Source: Garcia nutans (lineage: Eukaryota > Streptophyta > Magnoliopsida > Malpighiales > Euphorbiaceae). From it: a DNA stretch of 64,000 nucleotides. The stretch lies in contig CANTUV010000055.1 in NCBI GenBank assembly GCA_947685225.1, forward strand, positions 7,203,501 to 7,267,500, read 5' to 3'. The translations under genes were made by a program, and so were the position numbers. Under the pieces are notes generated by a model. That model saw nothing but the letters and a program-made list of their open reading frames with translations. It was not told the origin of the DNA and made no database searches. Of this stretch, positions 57,963-64,000 are shown in pieces. How positions within the stretch are numbered: position 1 is the first letter of the stretch; every line of letters begins with the position of its first letter.

Positions 57963-60096
57963 ATGGAAGATGGGAAAGATCACTACAACTTGCAACTAAG
58001 CAGAGCTGCACTGCTAGGCGACTGGGACAGTGCAAAAATAATTTTTGGCACAGATTCAAGTGCATTAACTGCTAAAATTACAGGTGCACAAGAGACTGCT
58101 CTCCATGTTGCAATTGGCGCAGGTCATTCCAACAAATTCGTGCAGAAGCTTGTAGATATGATACCAGCTGATTCACTGGGAATGACTACTATGTCTGGTC
58201 AAACTCCTCTTTTCATTATGCTGGCATTGTTGGAAATACAGAAGCTGCAAAGATATTGGTGAAAAAGAATCCAAGATTGCCTCAAGAAAGAAATAATTGT
58301 GATGATATCGCACTTCATCGGACAGCTCAATTTGCACATAAAGAAACTACTCAATATCTTTTGTCAGTGACTAAAGACGAGGATCCAAGTCCTTTTGCTG
58401 GCAAAGCTGGGGCCACACTTCTCACATCGCTGATCACAGCTGAATTTTATGGTTAGTTCTATTGAAACATCAATTTGTATTTTGTAACTTCCTGCACTGC
58501 GATGTAAGCCCTGGACTATTGTTATATTACCTCTTCATTCTTCATGAGCAGACATTGCACTTGATCTATTGAAGCGCTATCCCATGCTAGCACGAGCAAG
58601 AAACCATGGAGAGTGGTATGCTTTGGATACATTAGCTAAGAAGCCTCTCGCATTTAAAAGTGGAAGTCAGCTGAGATATTTCCAGCACTTACTTTATCAA
58701 TGTTCGTCTAAGAATTCTGATCTATTTCTTATACTTCTTTCAGTTGATTCTCATTTAATTACTGTGTCATTTCAAGGAAGATTTTGCAGGTAGCACTTCT
58801 CCAGAAACAGAAAGTACAACTCAAGGTGAAGATGTGGAGAATCCAAGTGGGGGTTCGGAAAAATAAAAAGCCAAATCCAAGCAATTTCTATTTCAACACA
58901 ACATACAAAATACAGTGTTGATGCATAAGCAAGCAATGGAGCTACTGAAACTCCTGTTATCTGAAGCTCTAAAAGGGAGCAGAGAAGAAACTATAACACT
59001 ATTAGCACAACCAGCATACAATGCAGCTAAATTGGGTATTCAAGAATTTGTCACAGAGGCCATTAATTCCTACCCTTCTATGGTTTTCTTTCACAATGAT
59101 GCTGGCCATAATATTTTTCACCTTGCAGTGAAACATCGCCAAGAAAAAATTTTCAATCTTTTATATCAAATGGGTAGTACATCTAAGATTTTCCCAACAG
59201 CAAACACTGATGATATGGGCAACAACTTGTTGCATTTAGCAGGGAATCAAGAACCATCAAGCAAGATATCTGGTGCTGCTCTTCAAATGCAAAGGGAGTT
59301 GCAATGGTTTAAGGTTACAAATTCTTCAATCCGAATCTCCAAAATTTTGAATGAACAACATACACATATATATTAATGCTAATTGCCAATTGGCGTAAGA
59401 GCATTTCTCTTTCAAACTGGAAATATAGTTTAAGATTTGCTCATACATTCATTTATCATCATTTGTTTCTGAAATTCATATAGGAAGTGGAAAAGTTCCT
59501 CCAATCATCAGAAAATGAACGGAATAATAATGCTGGGATGAGACCAAGAGAAGTTTTTACTTCGGAGCACAAGAATCTAGTCGAGAAAGGCGAAAAATGG
59601 ATGAAGGATACAACAACATCATGTGCAACAGTTGCTGCACTTGTTGTCACTGTTATGTTTGCAGCAGTTTTTATTGTACCAGGAGGCAACAGCAATGATC
59701 AAGTGATCCCAATTTATTTAAATAAAACATCTTCATGATTTTTGCCATATCAAATGCCTTGGGAATTTTTTCTTCATCTACCTCACTGCTAATGTTTCTA
59801 GGCATACTCACATCACGTTATTCTGAAGAAGATTTTCTCAAGGCCTTGCCAATGAGGTTAAGCATGGTCTTATCACCTTATTTTTTTCAATAGCCACCAT
59901 GTTGGCCGCGTTCAGTGCAGCATTTCATTTGGTTTTGTTCCACAAAGTGAAATGGATCTCATTTCCAATAGACCTAATAGCTTGTACGCCTGTTACCTTA
60001 TTTGCACCTTTGCAGTTTCCTCTCTTGGTTCAAATGGTCTCTTCAACATTTAGGCCATGCATTTTTGGCAAACAAAGCAAGGAAATAATCCTTTAA
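57963..60096 (+). pseudogene. Ankyrin-repeat, PGG-domain membrane protein gene (ACD6/ITN1-like), frameshifted
   Basis: Family members are membrane proteins with N-terminal ankyrin repeats and a C-terminal PGG domain with several membrane spans, linked to defence and salt responses. Exon 1 (57963-58451) starts MEDGKDHYNLQLSRAALLGD with repeats such as ETALHVAIGAGHSNKFVQKL. Exon 2 starts at 58552 (DIALDLLKRYPMLARARN). A later exon ending at 59313 holds NIFHLAVKHRQEKIFNLLYQ and NNLLHLAGN. The last exon from 59484 has the PGG core WMKDTTTSCATVAALVVTVM, FIVPGG and membrane spans to 60096. GT-AG sites at 58451/58552 and 59313/59484 keep phase. Breaks: two extra bases in a T run near 58,210, a stop at 58,866, and frame changes near 59,730 and 59,865. 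It is probably a pseudogene, although homopolymer sequencing errors could explain some breaks. A start at 57894 is possible but less likely. Confidence 0.72.
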
Positions 60097-62009
60097 CTAA
60101 ACAAAGTGTGTAAACTAGCTTTAAAAGATTCAAGAGAGAGGATCTTTTTTTTCCATGGAATGTGTAGAACCAAATAGCAAGATATATCAAGTTTTTGTAT
60201 CTCACAAACAATTTCATGTATTATGGAGAAGGAAGAATAAGAGGAAACAAATGATTTTGTCACAATAACAAACAAATTACAGAACCGTGACAAATTTAAC
60301 CTATTAGTGAATCGAGAGTACATATAAACATCTTTTTTTTTTTTTTTCTTTCAGCAAACATGAACAATCATAGCATACTTTCTTTATTCCTAAGCAATAC
60401 CCAACAAGCATGATGCAGTAAACAAACACATTTTAGTAAAAGAAGAAACAAAACAAAAAAGATATATTCAACGCTTTCATACTAGAGCTCATAAAATTAA
60501 TTTCTTTACAAATTACAAGCACCAATCCTCCTTGCAGAGATATACATATCACAGTTCTATAATGTATAATGACTATCTAAAAAATTCATATAATTAATCT
60601 AAATTTGACTCAATATGCATCTTTTCATAAGAAAATATGATAAGGGTTGTAGATTTCAAGATGAATTTAGCTTTTTTGAATTAATGAATAACTCTCATCT
60701 CCTTTAAATACTCGATTCCATGTAAATACTTCTCGAGACTGGCTTAGGCTTATAAATCAAACTCCAAGAACCGGAACCCGTTTATATTCTTCACAATTTC
60801 GAGGATAATAATGATCAATTTACCCTAACTTTTCAAAGAAACACTTGAACATAATTATTATAAATGAATGTGTAATCCTTCATTGGCAGAATAATTCAGC
60901 AAAATTAGCTTTACCAATTAGGCAGACAAGAAAGCCGAATTTGAATTGCTGGTTGCTGATAACACGGCTACGGACGCATAGTCATCGCCAATCACGGTGA
61001 CGGCCGTGGAAAGAGGCTTCATGCGTCTGTGCTTGATTTTCCGTTAAGATAAACGGGCAACGATTAAGGCCCGCAGAGGTTTAAGGGTGAAAAAAGAGAG
61101 AGAAATATCATATTTACAACTAGTTACCAAATTATGAATACACAGTATGCGAAAGAGACATTTTCTAAATTTAATAATTTTTTAATATTAAAACCTTAAA
61201 TTTTACTTCGATTACATTAAATTTAAAGCTGGTAATTTATAAAAATTAGAATTTTTTTAATAGAATTGATTAATAATGTAAAATATTTTATTAGTTTAAA
61301 TATTAATACCGTTAATTAATTTCGTTAAAAAAGTATTTAATTTTTATGAATTATAGATTTTAAAAGCTCAATAATATTAAAATAAAGTTTAAAGACTTCA
61401 ATATTAAAAAATTATCAAATTTCAAAATTTCAAAATGCTTTATTTTATTTTTTAACGATAATAGTTGTGGGTTCAATTATTTTATCTTTTTATGAGTTTA
61501 ATTATATTGCTCTTAAGTAATCATAATTAATCTCATGTGCTTTTGGCAGATAAACTGTTTGTGAAGATTAATTTTTCTTGAAACTCATACATGGGAAGTT
61601 TTTGAAAAAAGTAGAAATTTTTTCAAAGCATAAGAAGTAAGTTTTCTATTGAAAAAATAATGGTCCTTATTTAATTGATAAATAATATTTTTTTTTTCTG
61701 TTTTTATGTAACTAGGTTTTATATATGTATTTTTAGATTGGTAAGAAAATTGATTGAAAATTTAATAATTTTAAAAAACTTATTTATAGAAGTATATTTT
61801 TAATATATTACATGTATATAATACATATATTATACATATATTATTGATTTATTATTAATATATTTTATAGTATAAATTTTGTTATTTTTTATTTTCATAT
61901 TGTTATTTTGTATTTATAATAACTTTTGAAAAATTGTGTGTTTTTTTTTAATTTTTCCTTATGCAAATGAAATTTAATATATATTTAATTTTGTAGTTTG
62001 TTTATAAGT
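60097..62009. other. Intergenic DNA downstream of the ankyrin gene
   Basis: Moderately AT-rich to about 60,900, then a short GC-rich patch (60,950-61,070), then extremely AT-rich to 62,009. No protein family recognised. Confidence 0.55.
60918..61022 (-). other. Short ORF in a GC-rich patch, uncertain
   Basis: 34 codons, MKPLSTAVTVIGDDYASVAV to FLSA and stop, in the only GC-rich stretch nearby. It could be the 5' end of a lost gene or chance. No ribosome-context or family evidence. Confidence 0.2.
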
Positions 62010-62017
62010 ATAAATTT

Positions 62018-62555
62018 TAGGGGTAGACAAAATTCGGTTAACCGACCGAGTTTTTAGTTAACCGACTGAAAATTTGATTCGGCTAACCGATCGGTAGTAT
62101 AATTTAGTCGGTTCGATTGAAGATTTAAAATATTTTAATTTTTAGTTCAGTTAACAGTTAACCGATTCGGTTCGGTTGGTTAATCGATTAACATAATCAT
62201 TTTAAAAAAAATTAGTTATTTATTCTTTTTTTATTTAATTTTTAATTATATAAATTTTTATTATAAATATATATATTTATTATAAAATAAAGTTATATTT
62301 TATTTATTTTTATAAAAAAATTTATTTAATTATTTAATTATATTAATTTTTTTTATAAATATAATTTTTTTAAAAAATTTTAAAAAATTAATTGATTCTA
62401 TTAATTAACCAAACTAACTAATTTGATTTGGTTAATTAATTGAACCGAGTAAAATATAAATTCGATCAGTTCGATTAATAATTTTTTATACTTCAGTTTA
62501 ATTAACCGACCGATTTAATCGATTAATTAACCGAATCAACCAATATATACCTTTA
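62018..62555. mobile_element. hAT-like foldback MITE with 8-bp target duplication
   Basis: 538 bp starting TAGGGGTAGACAAAATTCGG and ending CCAATATATACCTTTA. A perfect 8-bp direct repeat, ATAAATTT, lies at 62010-62017 and 62556-62563. Both subterminal regions carry many GGTTAACCGA / TCGGTTAATTAA words in inverted orientation, as in the 32,508 element. Noncoding. Confidence 0.8.
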
Positions 62556-62563
62556 ATAAATTT

Positions 62564-62880
62564 ATTTTTAACTTTTTAGTATTTGATATTATTTTATTTG
62601 TCCTATTTAATTATATTCTATGTTTACCTAAAAAGCGGGAGTTGACATATGTTGAATTTGTGGCTTGAATTCATCCATTTCAAAGTTACTGTGCTGCCCA
62701 TTTCGACCAATCATTTTTTTTTGGCATTTTTAGCCAACTTTTGAAGGGTGCCTCATAATGAAGCAAAGCAAACCTCCTCAAATTGCCACATTAGTTTACT
62801 GACCAATTATATATATATATTATACATATATGTATGTTTGTGTGTGTGCAACTCATTTTGTAAGTGTGTGCTGGAGTGGT
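62564..62880. other. Intergenic spacer
   Basis: A (TA)n tract at 62,809-62,821 and a TG-rich run at 62,834-62,850. It may include the outer part of the next LTR. Confidence 0.4.
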
Positions 62881-63201
62881 GTTAGCTAGAGAGAGAGAGA
62901 GAGAGAGTTGTGATAATTTGTTCAAGTGGTTTTCCCTTGAATTTGAGAGTTTTTCAATTAAGTGAATGCATAAAGTGTAATTGAGTTTAGAATTGTGAAT
63001 GTTATTTCTTCAAATTTATATCACTTTTAGTTTATAAGTGGATTTTGATCTCCCTTCATTCGAGGATGTAGGCTTTACTTTGAACCTCATAAATTTTATA
63101 TTTTTTCTCGATTTACTGTATTTTATTTGTATATTTTGTTGTCGCATTCGTTTATCCCACATAAATATTTTTGTTCCGCTGTGGATTTATCCCTAATAAA
63201 T
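62881..63201 (+). repeat. copia-3 left LTR, 3' portion (start uncertain)
   Basis: The stretch before the primer-binding site ends TTATCCCTAATAAA and contains (GA)n at 62,888-62,906 and ATTTTGTTGTCGCATTCGTT, a composition common at copia R/U5 regions. The matching right LTR is outside the window, so the left edge cannot be set. Confidence 0.5.
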
Positions 63202-63214
63202 TGATATCAGAGCC
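63202..63214 (+). other. copia-3 primer-binding site
   Basis: TGATATCAGAGCC, one base different from the initiator Met-tRNA site TGGTATCAGAGCC. Confidence 0.75.
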
Positions 63215-63241
63215 TGATTTAATATTTATTAGAGATTTATT

Positions 63242-63572
63242 ATGGTGATAATGAAATTTGATATTGAGAAATATGATCGCAATATTAGTTTCTCTCTTTG
63301 GTAAGCCAAGGTAAAGGCGATTTTGATATAGAATGGGTTACACAAAGCACTTTTAGATAAGAATCAATTACATGTTACAACGACAAAGAAGCAAAAGCAA
63401 GAATTAGAGGAGAAAATCTTAGCTGCTATTCAGTTATGTTTGTCAAATGAGATTCTAAATAAAGTTATCCATGAGAATACTGCTAAAAACTTATAGGAGA
63501 ACCTCAAGTCTCCGTACATGCTAAAAACTCACCAACAAATTGGTCATAGAGCACCATATGCACATGCTTAGT
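63242..63572 (+). pseudogene. copia-3 gag N-terminal fragment
   Basis: From ATG at 63242: MVIMKFDIEKYDRNISFSLW, then a stop, then AKVKAILI, GLHKALLDKNQL, and KKQKQELEEKILAAIQLCLS with a segment ending SPYMLKT. This is the N terminus of copia gag (DUF4219/UBN2 type: LW...M...L...GL..AL). Three stops break it, so it is inactive. The rest continues toward or past the window end, or is replaced by the sequence at 63,575. Confidence 0.75.
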
Positions 63573-64000
63573 ATCAGTGGCAGATTCACAATGGGGCAGC
63601 GGAGGCACTTGCCCCCTACTGATTTTTTTTTTTACTTTTGAAATATTTATATGCATATTTTCCCCCACTTTATATGCATATTTTTTCCCCACTAATAATA
63701 ATATTTTGTATAAAAATTTTTACTAATATTAATTAATTAGTATATATATTTTATAAACTAAGTTCAAAGTTAAATATAAATTGAATTTGGTTAAATAAAT
63801 ATATGTTAAACATTGGGCTAAATAAAAAAAATCCTAGTCCATTATAATATTTTTACTGAATAATTATTAGCAGTCTAACCAAATAATTTTTTTTAAATAT
63901 ATTTTATCATATAATTCCATATGGACCACCATATATCCCGCATCGTTCTATTCCTCTCTTCCATCACGTTTTCCACTTTATAACAAATAATCCCTCCATC
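63573..64000. other. Window end: possible unrelated transposon terminus
   Basis: AGTGGCAGATTCACAATGGG followed by CACTTGCCCCCTACTGATTT interrupts copia-3 gag. A similar GGGGGCAAAATTCAGTAGC occurs inverted near 48,146, suggesting a shared repeat. The remaining 300 bases are AT-rich and noncoding. Confidence 0.35.

Noticed and set aside
1..64000. tRNA, rRNA, CRISPR array, telomere or organelle DNA
   Set aside because: No tRNA box A/B pair with a cloverleaf, no spaced identical repeats with unique spacers, no telomere heptamer run and no organelle gene was seen on reading both strands. A tRNAscan-SE and organelle BLAST run would settle it.

Overview
The window is AT-rich nuclear DNA from a plant, almost certainly a eudicot. 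It has spliced plant gene families (a Rab-GAP with a TBC domain and an ankyrin/PGG membrane protein), Ty1/copia elements primed by initiator Met-tRNA, an Athila-like gypsy element, L1 and RTE LINEs, hAT remnants and MITE-like foldbacks. The species cannot be fixed from sequence alone. There is no bacterial operon, CRISPR array, rRNA or convincing tRNA.

Region 1 (1-11,280): a minus-strand TBC-domain Rab GTPase-activating protein gene, 5' part only. Six coding exons can be placed with consistent splice phases (454 codons); the C-terminal exons lie beyond base 1. Its 7.2-kb third intron holds an old, decayed, antisense copia element (1905-6821, perfect 5-bp target duplication) and a truncated RTE-type LINE (about 7119-7334, 18-bp target duplication).

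Region 2 (11,281-34,870): gene-free, very AT-rich DNA. It holds a young but coding-broken copia element (14,638-19,853) inserted in a GCT/ACT microsatellite, a foldback element, LINE pieces, a decayed hAT transposase gene, a hAT-type MITE with 8-bp duplications nested in a poly(A)-ended retroposed sequence, and a 1.85-kb foldback with AGGGGTGG ends.

Region 3 (34,871-49,600): a nearly complete but degenerate L1 LINE (with a 477-bp internal duplication), a 1.24-kb almost fully palindromic foldback, a second L1 tail ending in an RNase H domain, a GC-rich patch of unknown origin, and the 3' end of a minus-strand copia element.

Region 4 (49,800-57,250): a rearranged Athila-like gypsy cluster. It has gag and protease on the minus strand, a second copy of the gag/protease junction, LTR-like sequence in opposite orientation at the two sides, and a regular 92-bp array of near-palindromic ACACGGGCGTGT motifs. 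No reverse transcriptase was found here.

Region 5 (57,250-64,000): an ankyrin-repeat/PGG-domain gene (ACD6/ITN1-like) carrying several frameshifts, then another AGGGGTAGAC-ended foldback with a perfect 8-bp duplication, and the 5' end of a third plus-strand copia element running toward the window edge.

Only two host genes are supported: the TBC Rab-GAP and the probably broken ANK/PGG gene. Everything else is transposon-derived or unassigned. I found no convincing undescribed biological system. The best unusual structures are the 1.24-kb foldback, the regular 92-bp motif array, and the copia element whose near-identical LTRs contrast with its broken reading frames.
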